Origin: Clostridium sp.
Lineage (GTDB): Bacteria; Bacillota; Clostridia; Clostridiales; Clostridiaceae
Length of the DNA: 63,231 nucleotides
Direction of reading: 5' to 3'
Assembly (NCBI RefSeq): GCF_016650035.1
Contig: NZ_JAENWM010000012.1
Coordinates: 1-63,231, forward strand
Of this stretch, positions 27,710 to 36,716 are shown one piece after another. The translations under genes and the position numbers were made by a program. Each line of letters opens with the position of its first letter. The stretch's first letter is position 1. The notes beneath the pieces were generated by a model. That model had not been told where the DNA came from, did no database searches, and was given only the letters and a program-made list of their open reading frames with translations.

Positions 27710-28144
27710 TTATATAAAATTAAATTTTTTCAATTCTTTATTAGAGTATAATAAATTATAACAATAAGTGATTATATCACTTCTTTTAATTATTCCTATA
27801 AAAACATCATTATCATCTGTAACGGGAACAAAGTTTTGACTTTTTGCTAGAAATATCAAATCTTCTATGTCTGCATTAATTAATACTGATTTGTTATTTC
27901 TGTGTCTTTCAATATCTTTAATTAAAATATCACTTGTATTGTTAAAACTTAAATTTGGAGTGTTCTTTAGTTTCCATAATAAATCACCTTCAGTTAAAGT
28001 ACCTACATAAATACCATTTTCATTTATAAGGGGTATAGCTGTATATTTGTGGTATTCCATTCGTTCTAATGCTTGCCTCATTGTAGAACTTGGTGTTTCA
28101 TAAACAACTTCATTTTTAGGCGTAAGAAAAAAAGCTATGTTCAT
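27710..28144 (-). CDS. CBS-domain pair protein
   Basis: 144 residues consisting of two CBS motifs and little else. The first contains MRQALERMEYHKYTAIPLINENGIYVG (in parts: MRQALERMEYHKYTA, IPLINENGIYVGTLTEGDLL) and the second NFVPVTDDNDVFIGIIKRSDI. Such stand-alone pairs sense adenine nucleotides or related ligands; partner and ligand are unknown. It is monocistronic on the minus strand. Confidence 0.85.
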   Translation of the reverse strand: MNIAFFLTPKNEVVYETPSSTMRQALERMEYHKYTAIPLINENGIYVGTLTEGDLLWKLKNTPNLSFNNTSDILIKDIERHRNNKSVLINADIEDLIFLAKSQNFVPVTDDNDVFIGIIKRSDIITYCYNLLYSNKELKKFNFI

Positions 28145-28283
28145 ATTTACCCATCCTTTAAAGATTTTTATTTTTTTGCTGATTATCTAACAATACCATT
28201 ATAACATATTTTTTACATTTACTTATTAATAATATATTAAATTATGTCAATGCTTATATTTAGAAAAACACCCATGGGCTCCT

Positions 28284-29177
28284 TTATGTTGGTATTTTCT
28301 TTCGTTTAAGGAAATCCAACTTAGTTTCCGTTGTTACGATGGCTATAAATATAGTTAAACATCCTAAAATCATTTTTGATGTAAATATTTCATTAAGCAT
28401 TATTACAGATAAAATAGATCCAAAAACAGATTCTAAACATAGAATAATGGCAGCATGGGTAGAGGTTGTATATTTTTGTGCTACATTTTGTATGATAAAT
28501 GCAAGCATAGTACTAAAAATTGCCAAATAACCAATTGCAAAAACTGTATTTGAATTTAATGCTTGTGGCATTGGTTCGAATATCAAAGCAGCTATAATTG
28601 AAAAAACTGCTGCGGCACCTAACTGGATTATTACTAGGGATATAGCGTCTACTTTATCAATGAAAAAACCAACAGAAACTATATGAGCTGCGAAAAATAC
28701 TGCGCATAATAAAGTCAAACTATCTCCAAAGCCTATATGGAGACCACCCTCTAAGGTTAACATTCCTATTCCAAAAAAGCATAGAAAAGCAGATACCAAT
28801 GAATATGAATCTGGTTTTTTTTTGCTAATTACCCAATAAAGAAAAGGGACAATAACTACATTGGTTCCAGTTAAAAATGCATTTTTACCAGCAGTTGTAT
28901 ATTTCATACCCACAGTTTGGGCGGCGAAGCCTAAAAATAGTAGAAGACCAACCAAAGTTCCAATCTTTAACTCTTTTATAGTAATGCGTTTAATTTTCTT
29001 CCTAAAAACTAATAGCATAATTACCACAGAAATACCAAAGCGCATTGCCATAATATAGAAAGGGGAAACACTGTCTAAAGCCCCTTTTACAGCTATAAAC
29101 CCTCCACCCCACATAAGTGCAACTAGGAGTAAAGACATATCAGCCAGAACACTCTTTTTTTTGTTAATATTTTTCAC
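28284..29177 (-). CDS. EamA/DMT-family transporter
   Basis: 297 residues from the GTG at 29177, eight bases after AAAGGAG; a GTG at 29186 overlaps that spacing. It has ten predicted transmembrane helices in two EamA repeats, with the repeat starts ALMWGGGFIAVKGAL and LCAVFFAAHIVSVGF. It is an inner-membrane exporter of the drug/metabolite family; substrate unknown. It is monocistronic, and the 28145-28283 gap holds the CBS gene promoter. Confidence 0.87.
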   Translation of the reverse strand: MKNINKKKSVLADMSLLLVALMWGGGFIAVKGALDSVSPFYIMAMRFGISVVIMLLVFRKKIKRITIKELKIGTLVGLLLFLGFAAQTVGMKYTTAGKNAFLTGTNVVIVPFLYWVISKKKPDSYSLVSAFLCFFGIGMLTLEGGLHIGFGDSLTLLCAVFFAAHIVSVGFFIDKVDAISLVIIQLGAAAVFSIIAALIFEPMPQALNSNTVFAIGYLAIFSTMLAFIIQNVAQKYTTSTHAAIILCLESVFGSILSVIMLNEIFTSKMILGCLTIFIAIVTTETKLDFLKRKKIPT

Positions 29178-29411
29178 GCTTAGCACTCCTTTAAAATGTT
29201 AGTACCCTATTATTTTCACGGAATCACTATGAACCGGGTATGTTCACTTCATCATTATCATAAACGTTTATAGTGTTTAATGGATAGGGTTCTAGAATTT
29301 TTTTAATCATAGAATTATTAATTTTATTTTACCATAAAAACTATTATTATCCTATCGATAAAAAGATAATAAGTTATCATGTTTTCAGAATATAGTGGAG
29401 GTCTTATTTAA

Positions 29412-29440
29412 TTGACATTTGTTATTAACATATTTATAAT
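29412..29440 (+). promoter_or_regulatory. Promoter of the cysteine desulfurase-thiI operon
   Basis: TTGACA (29412-29417), a 17-base spacer and TATAAT (29435-29440). The rest of the 29187-29505 gap is AT-rich with no other recognised element. Confidence 0.85.
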
Positions 29441-29505
29441 TAAATCAGAGCAAAACACTAAGAATTAATTGATATAGGACACATTATAAGGGGAGAGATA
29501 AAAAT

Positions 29506-30648
29506 ATGGAAATATATTTAGATAACAGTGCAACAACAAAGCCTTATGATGAGGTTATTAACGCAGTATGTAAAACTATGAAAGATTATTATGGTAATCC
29601 ATCGGCGACCCATAGTTTAGGGTTTAAGGCAGAACAAAAACTTAGGGAAACAAGAGTAAATATTGCTAAAATTATAAATGCTAGTAGTGAGGAAATAATA
29701 TTTACATCAGGAGGAAGTGAAAGCAATAATTTTCTCATAAAGGGTTTTTCAAAGGCTACATCTCATATAATTACTACTAAAATAGAACATCCAAGTGTAG
29801 GTAATACATTTAAGGCCTTAGAAGAGTTAGGAGTAAGGGTTACTTATATTGATGTAGATGAAAGTGGTAGAATCAATGTAGCAGGGCTTATGGATAGCAT
29901 AACTAAGGATACTCAAATAGTTAGCATAATGCACGTCAATAACGAAGTGGGGGTTATTCAGGACCTTGAGCTTATAGGAAAATTAATTAAAGAAAAAAGT
30001 AGTAGGGCTAAATTTCATGTAGATGCAGTACAGAGTTATGGAAAGCTTACTATTGATGTGAAAAAATTCAATATTGATTTATTGTCTACTAGTGCACATA
30101 AAATTCATGGACCTCGCGGAGTTGGCTTTGCATATATAAGGAAAGGACTCATACCTAATAGTTTAATTAACGGTGGAGGCCAAGAAAAAAATTTAAGATC
30201 AGGTACGGAAAATCTTGATGGTATTGTAGGATTTGGAGTAGCATCAGAGATTATGCACAAAAATCAGTATGATAATTATAATAGTGTTTTAGAAATTAAG
30301 AAGTATTTTATAGAAAAACTTTCTAAGGTAGAAGATGCAATAATTAATAGTGTGCTAGAAGCACATTTCACCCCATATATCCTAAGTGTATCATTTATAG
30401 GTGTTAAAGGTGAAGTGCTGCTTCACTCATTAGAAGAAAAAGGAATATATGTGTCTACAGGTTCAGCATGCTCTTCTAAAAGCCATAAAAGTAGTGAAGT
30501 ACTAAGGTCTCTCGGAAGAAATTTAGAGCAGCAAGGTGGAACTATAAGGTTTAGTTTTAGCGAATACAATAGTAAAGATGAAATAGACTATGTGGTAGTT
30601 GAATTAAATAAATCATTAAAATTTTTGAGGAAATTAAACAAAAGATAA
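29506..30648 (+). CDS. Cysteine desulfurase (NifS/IscS family)
   Basis: 380 residues. It takes sulfur from cysteine using PLP and forms a persulfide. It starts MEIYLDNSATTKPYDEVI; PLP Lys in STSAHKIHGPRGVG; persulfide Cys in STGSACSSKSHKSSE; His-rich SIMHVNNEVG pattern. Placement directly before thiI, as in the NifZ-ThiI pair of Bacillus, suggests it supplies sulfur for 4-thiouridine in tRNA rather than for general Fe-S assembly. GGGGAG precedes the ATG. Confidence 0.92.
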   Translation: MEIYLDNSATTKPYDEVINAVCKTMKDYYGNPSATHSLGFKAEQKLRETRVNIAKIINASSEEIIFTSGGSESNNFLIKGFSKATSHIITTKIEHPSVGNTFKALEELGVRVTYIDVDESGRINVAGLMDSITKDTQIVSIMHVNNEVGVIQDLELIGKLIKEKSSRAKFHVDAVQSYGKLTIDVKKFNIDLLSTSAHKIHGPRGVGFAYIRKGLIPNSLINGGGQEKNLRSGTENLDGIVGFGVASEIMHKNQYDNYNSVLEIKKYFIEKLSKVEDAIINSVLEAHFTPYILSVSFIGVKGEVLLHSLEEKGIYVSTGSACSSKSHKSSEVLRSLGRNLEQQGGTIRFSFSEYNSKDEIDYVVVELNKSLKFLRKLNKR

Positions 30649-30679
30649 TTTGTATAAGACAAAAGAGGAGTGGAAAAAT

Positions 30680-31822
30680 ATGAGAAAATTGATTTTAGTA
30701 AAATATGCCCCTGAAATATTTTTAAAGGGACTTAATAGAGGTAAATTCGAAAAAAAACTTAAAGATAATATAAAAAACGTACTAAAGGACTTAAATTACG
30801 AATTTGTTGAGGACACAGGAAGATGGTTTATTTATTCGGAGCAGATGGACATGATTGTAGATAAGGTTAAAAATGTTTTTGGAATAATGGAGGTTTGTAT
30901 AGTTACAGAAGTTGAAGCAATACTTGAAAGCATCGAAAAACAAGCACTTATAGAACTAAAGGAAAGCTCTGCTAAAACTTTTAAGGTGGAAACTAACAGA
31001 GCAAACAAAGACTTTAGACCAAATTCTATGGATATAAATAGAAAAGTAGGATCCTACATATTACAAAACAATGAAGATGTAAGTGTAGATGTACATAATC
31101 CACAGTGCACTATAAATGTAGAAATAAGAAATAAGGCATATATTTATGCTAAAAGAATAAAGGCAGTGGGTGGACTTCCTTATGGAATGAATGGTAGTAC
31201 AATGCTTATGTTATCCGGAGGTATAGATTCACCTGTAGCAGGCTATATGATGGCTAGGCGTGGGGTGGAACTGCATGCAATTTATTATCATAGTCATCCA
31301 TATACTAGTGAAAGAGCAAAGGATAAGGTAAAACAGCTAACTAATATTTTGAAAGAATACACAGGAAAATTAACACTGTATGTAGTTCCTTTCACTGAAA
31401 TACAAATGCAAATTATTGAAAAGTGCAGAGAAGATGAATTAACAATAATAATGAGAAGATTTATGATGAGACTTGCGTGTGCACTTGCAGAAAAATATAA
31501 TATAAATTCAGTATCTACCGGAGAGAGTATAGGGCAAGTAGCTAGCCAAACTATGGAAGGTATTGTGGTGAGCGATGAAGCTTCTGACAGGCCGGTTTTT
31601 AGACCGCTAGTAGCTATGGATAAAGTAGATATTATTGAAGTTTCAAGAAAAATAGGAACATATGAAACTTCTATTTTACCGTATGAAGATTGTTGTACGA
31701 TTTTTGTTCCTAAACACCCAAAAACTAAACCAAGGTTAATAGAGATAGTTAGGTCAGAGGCAGTTTTAGACATTGACGATCTGGTTAAAAAAGCTCTAGA
31801 AGGCATAGAAATATATGATTAA
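30680..31822 (+). CDS. thiI: tRNA 4-thiouridine synthase ThiI
   Basis: 380 residues from the ATG at 30680 with AGAGGAG upstream; a TTG at 30650 in the same frame is not supported. Order: N-terminal ferredoxin-like and THUMP domain, then the PP-loop ATPase with MLMLSGGIDSPVAGYMMARRG (SGGIDS is the P-loop) and SVSTGESIGQVASQT. It adenylates U8 of tRNA and inserts sulfur. It lacks the C-terminal rhodanese domain of E. coli ThiI, the usual state in Firmicutes, consistent with a dedicated desulfurase next door. Confidence 0.94.
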   Translation: MRKLILVKYAPEIFLKGLNRGKFEKKLKDNIKNVLKDLNYEFVEDTGRWFIYSEQMDMIVDKVKNVFGIMEVCIVTEVEAILESIEKQALIELKESSAKTFKVETNRANKDFRPNSMDINRKVGSYILQNNEDVSVDVHNPQCTINVEIRNKAYIYAKRIKAVGGLPYGMNGSTMLMLSGGIDSPVAGYMMARRGVELHAIYYHSHPYTSERAKDKVKQLTNILKEYTGKLTLYVVPFTEIQMQIIEKCREDELTIIMRRFMMRLACALAEKYNINSVSTGESIGQVASQTMEGIVVSDEASDRPVFRPLVAMDKVDIIEVSRKIGTYETSILPYEDCCTIFVPKHPKTKPRLIEIVRSEAVLDIDDLVKKALEGIEIYD

Positions 31823-31963
31823 ATGTATTTGAAATATAAGACTCGTACTGTGTATTAAATTTAGTAAAGTGTAAATAATAATAGAGGGAATATGTTGTAA
31901 AATATGATAACTGGTATTCCAAAACTTTATGAAATTATAATATATAGCAAAGAGGTGATTAAA

Positions 31964-32056
31964 ATGGCTAAAAAAGGTGGAGAGAAAAAATCAGGTTCTA
32001 AGGATACAAAAGATAAGACTCAAAAAAAGAATCAAAAGGGCAATACTGTAGGTTAA
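31964..32056 (+). CDS. 30-residue Lys-rich small protein
   Basis: ATG at 31964 has AGAGGTGAT five bases upstream, a better ribosome site than most genes here. The product starts MAKKGGEKKSGSKDTKDK and ends KGNTVG; about one third of its residues are Lys and it should be disordered. It follows thiI by 141 bases and has its own strong signals. Function unknown; it could bind nucleic acid. Confidence 0.55.
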   Translation: MAKKGGEKKSGSKDTKDKTQKKNQKGNTVG

Positions 32057-32246
32057 CTTACACAGGGTTTTAAAGAATTTATTAACTAAATGAGTAAGAT
32101 ATAAAAATAATAATTATATTTAATAAAATGAGTTAACAAAGTGTTTTATGTTAGCTTATTTTTATTTGCAATTATTCACTAAGATTATATAGAGTCTTTT
32201 ATAAATATGGGTAATGAAATCTACACTGAAAAACTAATTTAATATA

Positions 32247-32286
32247 AAACACCCTAATTATTCATCATTGAATGATTAGGGTGTTA
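32247..32286. terminator. Terminator before the PAP2 gene
   Basis: AACACCCTAAT and ATTCAT pair with AATG and ATTAGGGTGTT. It can end transcription from both sides. Confidence 0.8.
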
Positions 32287-32299
32287 TTGCTTAGTGAAA

Positions 32300-32854
32300 C
32301 TAACTAGATTTTGATTTATTTTTAAAAATATTAAGTTTAATAGTAAAATATTTGTCTAAAAACTTATTCACACCTTTGGTCATACAGAACTTATAAAGCA
32401 TAATAGTTATATAAGACCATACTATAGCTAAAAACCATCCACCCAAAACATCTGTTGTATAGTGAACACCCAGGTAAACTCTACTAATGCCTACAAGAAT
32501 TAAATATGTAACTATAAAACCGCTAATTAAATAGGCTGCTTTTTTATTTTTCATTCGTTTAAATATAAAGTAAATAAGTACTATAGCTATAGCGGTAGAG
32601 ATTGAAGAATGACCGCTAGGAAAACCATATCCATGAGATTCAACCAATCTTATTCCCGTTGGCCTAGGTCTTTTTACTAGATTCTTAAGTACTAAGTTGG
32701 TAGCGCCAGTAAAGACAATATTAAATACACAGCAAATAGCTTCTAATTTGTTATTCAGTAAATATAATATACTAAAAACCAATAGGCTTATTAAAATCTG
32801 AAACTCAGGGTCTGAAGATTTTGAAATAGCAATAAAAAAATTATCCCATTGCAT
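32300..32854 (-). CDS. PAP2-family membrane phosphatase
   Basis: 184 residues with five or six predicted membrane helices. The three PAP2 motifs are present: KRPRPTG, YGFPSGHSSIS and SRVYLGVHYTTDVLGG, supplying the catalytic His residues. It probably dephosphorylates a lipid such as undecaprenyl or phosphatidylglycerol phosphate at the membrane; the substrate is not determined by sequence. Monocistronic on the minus strand. Confidence 0.9.
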   Translation of the reverse strand: MQWDNFFIAISKSSDPEFQILISLLVFSILYLLNNKLEAICCVFNIVFTGATNLVLKNLVKRPRPTGIRLVESHGYGFPSGHSSISTAIAIVLIYFIFKRMKNKKAAYLISGFIVTYLILVGISRVYLGVHYTTDVLGGWFLAIVWSYITIMLYKFCMTKGVNKFLDKYFTIKLNIFKNKSKSS

Positions 32855-33077
32855 TTTAATTTAACCATCCTCTCTAAATTACATTAAATAATAACCTGTG
32901 TCACTAAATAATACTTCAATAAACAACATTCTAAATTTAAATGAAGTCACAGGATATACTTAATATTATATCAAAAGCAACATTTAATAGATACATATAT
33001 ATTTATTGAGAACAAAAATTTGAAATATAACATAAATCTTACAATTAAATTCATGTTTGAACTTGTTTAAACATTTA

Positions 33078-33114
33078 TATTTATTGAAAAACGATAAATA
33101 TATATTGATAAATA
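33078..33114. promoter_or_regulatory. Repeated half-sites, possible operator of the DUF2975 cluster
   Basis: TATTTATTG-aaaaa-CGATAAATA forms an imperfect inverted repeat, followed by another TTGATAAATA. The three half-sites lie 60-95 bases before the first gene of a cluster that encodes its own helix-turn-helix protein. The rest of the 32855-33173 gap is AT-rich with nothing recognised. Confidence 0.35.
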
Positions 33115-33173
33115 ATTTGTACTGTAGTATTATTGATATTGTAGAAGATATTACTGAGGGAGGAATCATTTAA

Positions 33174-33668
33174 ATGAAATATTATGGAAAAATGTCTTTA
33201 GCATCACTATTAAAAATATCTTTAGATATTATGATGATTACGGGTATAGTTATCTGTTTTCTAATGTCAAAACAAACATTAATGGAAAAAGGAGTAGATA
33301 TGACGGAGGTTAGATTTATTATTACAAATATTTTATTTATACTAGGATCCACTTCTATTATATTAATTTTATTTAACCTTAGAAAAATAGTTAATTCACT
33401 AATAAGGGTAACACCTTTTATTAAAGATAATGTACTTTGTTTGAAAAACATATCTTTATTAAGTTTTATAATTGCAATTTGTTATACTTTAAATTTTTTT
33501 ATTAATGGTCAATATAAAAACTTTAAAATTGCCTATATAGACTCTAGCGGAATACATACTGATATTGAATTTTTAATATTCTTTTTTGTTGGATGTTTTA
33601 TTTTAATATTATCGGAGGTTTTTAAACAAGCTGTTGAAGTTAAAGAAGAAAATGAATTTACAATATAG
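33174..33668 (+). CDS. DUF2975 membrane protein
   Basis: 164 residues with four predicted transmembrane helices (about 12-32, 46-66, 92-112 and 132-152), matching DUF2975. GGGAGGA precedes the ATG. It is paired with a small Xre-type regulator, the same pair as YoaS/YozG of Bacillus. Function unknown. Confidence 0.82.
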   Translation: MKYYGKMSLASLLKISLDIMMITGIVICFLMSKQTLMEKGVDMTEVRFIITNILFILGSTSIILILFNLRKIVNSLIRVTPFIKDNVLCLKNISLLSFIIAICYTLNFFINGQYKNFKIAYIDSSGIHTDIEFLIFFFVGCFILILSEVFKQAVEVKEENEFTI

Positions 33669-33692
33669 TGGTAAAGAACAAGGAGGATTAAT

Positions 33693-33908
33693 ATGGCAAT
33701 TATCGTAAATTTAGATGTTATGATGGCGAAAAGAAAGATATCCCTGTCGGAACTAGCAATCAGAGTTGGAATAACAAATGCAAATTTATCTATATTAAAA
33801 ACTTGTAAAGCAAAGGCTATTAGATTTAGTACTTTAGAAGCTATTTGTAGAGAACTGAATTGCCAACCAGGAGATATTCTTGAATACAGGGAGGATAATT
33901 TAGATTAA
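33693..33908 (+). CDS. Small Cro/C1-type helix-turn-helix regulator (YozG-like)
   Basis: 71 residues, almost entirely an HTH: MMAKRKISLSELAIRVGITNANLSIL (in parts: KRKISLSELAIRVG, ITNANLSILKTCKAKAIRF) and CRELNCQPGDILEY. This is the HTH_26 group seen next to DUF2975. AAGGAGG precedes the ATG; 24 bases after the DUF2975 gene. It probably represses its own operon. Confidence 0.88.
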   Translation: MAIIVNLDVMMAKRKISLSELAIRVGITNANLSILKTCKAKAIRFSTLEAICRELNCQPGDILEYREDNLD

Positions 33909-33922
33909 AGGAGGGGTTTTGA

Positions 33923-35899
33923 ATGGGAAAGAGTTATGTTCAAGCTATTATAATAAAAGATAATAGAATTCTTATGGCATTTTGTCATAAAGAAAATATA
34001 GATCCAATTAATTTATTTATTAGAGGGGTGGTAAATGAAGAGGAAAGTTCTAATAATGCAATAACTCGTGTGATTACAGAGCAAATTAAGATGCCTTTTA
34101 AAGTTGTTTTTAAATTTGATAAAGAGTTAAATTCAGATACAGAAACTTATTTAATTAATATAGAAGGTGTTAATGATAATTTTGATTTTTCACCAAAAGA
34201 AGTTAAAAAATCAATAGGGGATTTATATATAGAGAGTCTTCAATGGATTTCACTATCTGAAAAAGAGCAATTTCATATAACTAATATAAATTGTTTAAGA
34301 CGGTTAGTAGAAGAATGTATAGAGCGAGGGTATAGTGATAATTGGTTAAAGGCAGTTGAAAATTTAGTGCTTTCACATCCGAATAAGTATTATAATATAC
34401 AACTATTAAAGAAAAAACGCATAAGAGAAGTAAAAAACATAGATTCTCAAATTAGTATGAAGGAAAAAATCAATACTATAGGAATTGCGCTTATTTTAGG
34501 AATAATTTATGATATACTTTTTACTGGTAAAGCAGCTGGTGTTTCTATTCCTATTTTTTATATTATGTTCATGGGGTTTTTCTTATGGAGTGTTGGGGAA
34601 AAGGTTAGGGTTAAAAAAAGTGTAGGATTTATTAGCATTATTCCAGCATTTTTAATAGCAGTAAATTACTGCATTCATTCTAATAGTATTCTAAACTTTT
34701 TCAATGGAATTATGTTACTTTTACTTACTATAGTAAGCACAGTGTTAATTAGATATGAGGATATAAAGTGGGATAACTCAAGTTTTATAAAGAAAGTATT
34801 AAACAGAGGTAGTAAAGCTATTTTTGAGAATGTTTGCAAGCCATACATGTTTATTAAAGGGAATATAGCGGTAAGAAATAAAAAAGAAATAAGTTCTACA
34901 AAGAAAAACATTTTAAGGGGAATACTTATTTCAATACCATTATTAATTATTATTTTAGCCTTATTAACATCATCAGATATGGTATTCAAGAGCTATATAA
35001 CTAATGTTTCAAGTATATTTGAAAATATAAGTATAGGAGAAAGTATAAGCCATTCGTTAGTTATTATCATAGTTTTTACAATTATTTTTTCATATATATG
35101 GAGTTTTAAATATAACTGCGATGAGTATGAAAATAAAAAGATGAGTATGAAGTGGGAACCGGTTACTATGTTAACAATTATTTTTATAATAAATGTAGTA
35201 TATCTTTTATTTTCAATAGTACAGGTTTCCTACCTTTATGGAGGTGGAAATAACTTTCTTTCACAGGATTTCACATACTCTGAATATGCAAGAAAAGGAT
35301 TCTTTGAGCTTGTGGCTGTAACAATAATTAATTTTACTATATTGATTAGCAGTATGAAATTCATCAAAAATGATAATAAGACAATAAATAAAATATGCAA
35401 TGTGTTTTTAACCATCCTTGTAGCATTTACGTTAAATATGTTATTTTCAGCTCATTATAAGATGTCACTATATGAACAAACCTATGGATATACTTATTTA
35501 AGAGTTTTTGTTCATATATTTATGCTAATGCTATTCATGTTATTTATAGTGGCTCTAATTGGAATTTGGAATAGAAAAATGCCACTTAATAAAGTTTTAA
35601 TAGTAATTGTTTTGAGTATGTTTATATTTTTAAACTATATTAATGTAGATAAAATAATTGCTGAAAAGAATATAGATATATATTATAAAACCCAAAAGAT
35701 TGATGTGCAGTATTTAAGGAATTTATCCTATGATGCTATCGCAGAGATATTAAAGTTAAAAGACGATTCAAACCTTGATGTGGCTAGACAAGTTAATAGT
35801 TATTTAGATGACGTGAAGAAAGAGTTAAGAGAAGAGCATTCCTGGTATGAATTTAACTATTCTAAATATAAAGCTAGAAAAATATTGGATCAAAATTAA
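33923..35899 (+). CDS. Nudix-like domain fused to a DUF4173 membrane domain
   Basis: 658 residues. Residues 1-150 look like a Nudix fold (VQAIIIKDNRILMAFCHKEN; a degenerate box G-VVNEEESSNNAITRVITEQI, broken here) in which the REUxEE signature is not kept, so hydrolase activity is doubtful. From about 185 to 600 there are at least ten hydrophobic helices, with DUF4173-type features (LTSSDMVFKSYI, YGYTYLRVFVHIF). The last 60 residues are charged and soluble. AAAGGAGGGG precedes the ATG, 14 bases after the HTH gene. It may be a membrane sensor of a nucleotide-like ligand, which is inference. Confidence 0.72.
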   Translation: MGKSYVQAIIIKDNRILMAFCHKENIDPINLFIRGVVNEEESSNNAITRVITEQIKMPFKVVFKFDKELNSDTETYLINIEGVNDNFDFSPKEVKKSIGDLYIESLQWISLSEKEQFHITNINCLRRLVEECIERGYSDNWLKAVENLVLSHPNKYYNIQLLKKKRIREVKNIDSQISMKEKINTIGIALILGIIYDILFTGKAAGVSIPIFYIMFMGFFLWSVGEKVRVKKSVGFISIIPAFLIAVNYCIHSNSILNFFNGIMLLLLTIVSTVLIRYEDIKWDNSSFIKKVLNRGSKAIFENVCKPYMFIKGNIAVRNKKEISSTKKNILRGILISIPLLIIILALLTSSDMVFKSYITNVSSIFENISIGESISHSLVIIIVFTIIFSYIWSFKYNCDEYENKKMSMKWEPVTMLTIIFIINVVYLLFSIVQVSYLYGGGNNFLSQDFTYSEYARKGFFELVAVTIINFTILISSMKFIKNDNKTINKICNVFLTILVAFTLNMLFSAHYKMSLYEQTYGYTYLRVFVHIFMLMLFMLFIVALIGIWNRKMPLNKVLIVIVLSMFIFLNYINVDKIIAEKNIDIYYKTQKIDVQYLRNLSYDAIAEILKLKDDSNLDVARQVNSYLDDVKKELREEHSWYEFNYSKYKARKILDQN

Positions 35900-35990
35900 A
35901 TACTGAGATTTCTTGATTTTAGCTGTTGGTGCCATTTATACAGGAGTAAGTATGATAAGTTCAAGTAAGGGAATGTATACTAAATATCCA

Positions 35991-36036
35991 AAAGAGTGGA
36001 TTATCCTTCATACTATCATGAAAGATAATCCACTCT
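35991..36036. terminator. Terminator between two converging units
   Basis: AGAGTGGATTATC pairs with GATAATCCACTCT, with an inner ATCATGAAAG-type loop and T-rich end. Confidence 0.88.
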
Positions 36037-36041
36037 ATTCT

Positions 36042-36683
36042 TTATTCATAAACTGAATACTTTTTTTCAAGCTTTCTAAAAGCCATTACAATAAATGAAG
36101 TAAATATTAAATATATTATTGCTGCAATAAAAAATGGAGTAATTGTAAAATCTCTAGATACAACTTCTCTAGCAGCTCTTAGTAAATCCTGTAAACCGAT
36201 TGCAGCTACTAAAGCCGTATCTTTTACTAGATTAATTGCCTCATTACATGTGGGAGGTATTATCCGTTTAAAGGCTTGGGGGAGTATTATTCTTGACATA
36301 GTTTGTTTATAATTCATACCTAGTGCTTTTGCTGACTCATGTTGGCCTCTCTCTATAGATTCAATACCTGATCTGAAAATCTCAGTGAAATAGGCACCAT
36401 AATTCAAAGAAAAGGTAAGAGTTGCTGCAGTAAAGGGAGAGAACTTAATACCAATAATAGGTAGCCCAAAATATGTGAAAAACAGTTGAAGAAGTAAGGG
36501 TGTTCCTCTAAAAAACCAAGTATAGATGTCTACAATTTTACTGAGTATTTTATAATTAGAGATTTTTATTAGTGCTCCTATTATTCCAAGAGGTATGCAA
36601 AAGATTATTGTTGCAAAGTACAATTTAATTGTAAAAAGGCTCCCTTTTAAGATATAAGCTGTTATGTCAATATAATTAGCCAA
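36042..36683 (-). CDS. Polar amino-acid ABC transporter permease
   Basis: About 213 residues from the TTG at 36683, eight bases after AAGGAG; a GTG at 36692 is also in frame. It belongs to the HisM/GlnP group: five helices, FRGTPLLLQLFF, FSLNYGAYFTEIFRSGIESI, and the EAA loop ESAKALGMNYKQTMSRIILPQA that docks the ATPase. It follows the binding-protein gene in one operon. No ATP-binding subunit is encoded nearby. Confidence 0.9.
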   Translation of the reverse strand: MANYIDITAYILKGSLFTIKLYFATIIFCIPLGIIGALIKISNYKILSKIVDIYTWFFRGTPLLLQLFFTYFGLPIIGIKFSPFTAATLTFSLNYGAYFTEIFRSGIESIERGQHESAKALGMNYKQTMSRIILPQAFKRIIPPTCNEAINLVKDTALVAAIGLQDLLRAAREVVSRDFTITPFFIAAIIYLIFTSFIVMAFRKLEKKYSVYE

Positions 36684-36716
36684 ATATAACACTCCTTAAG
36701 AAAATTTTCATAATTA

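Noticed and set aside
31294-31806. 170-codon minus-strand open frame
   Set aside because: It lies entirely antisense to thiI, has no ribosome site or domain, and its composition is that of a reverse-frame shadow.
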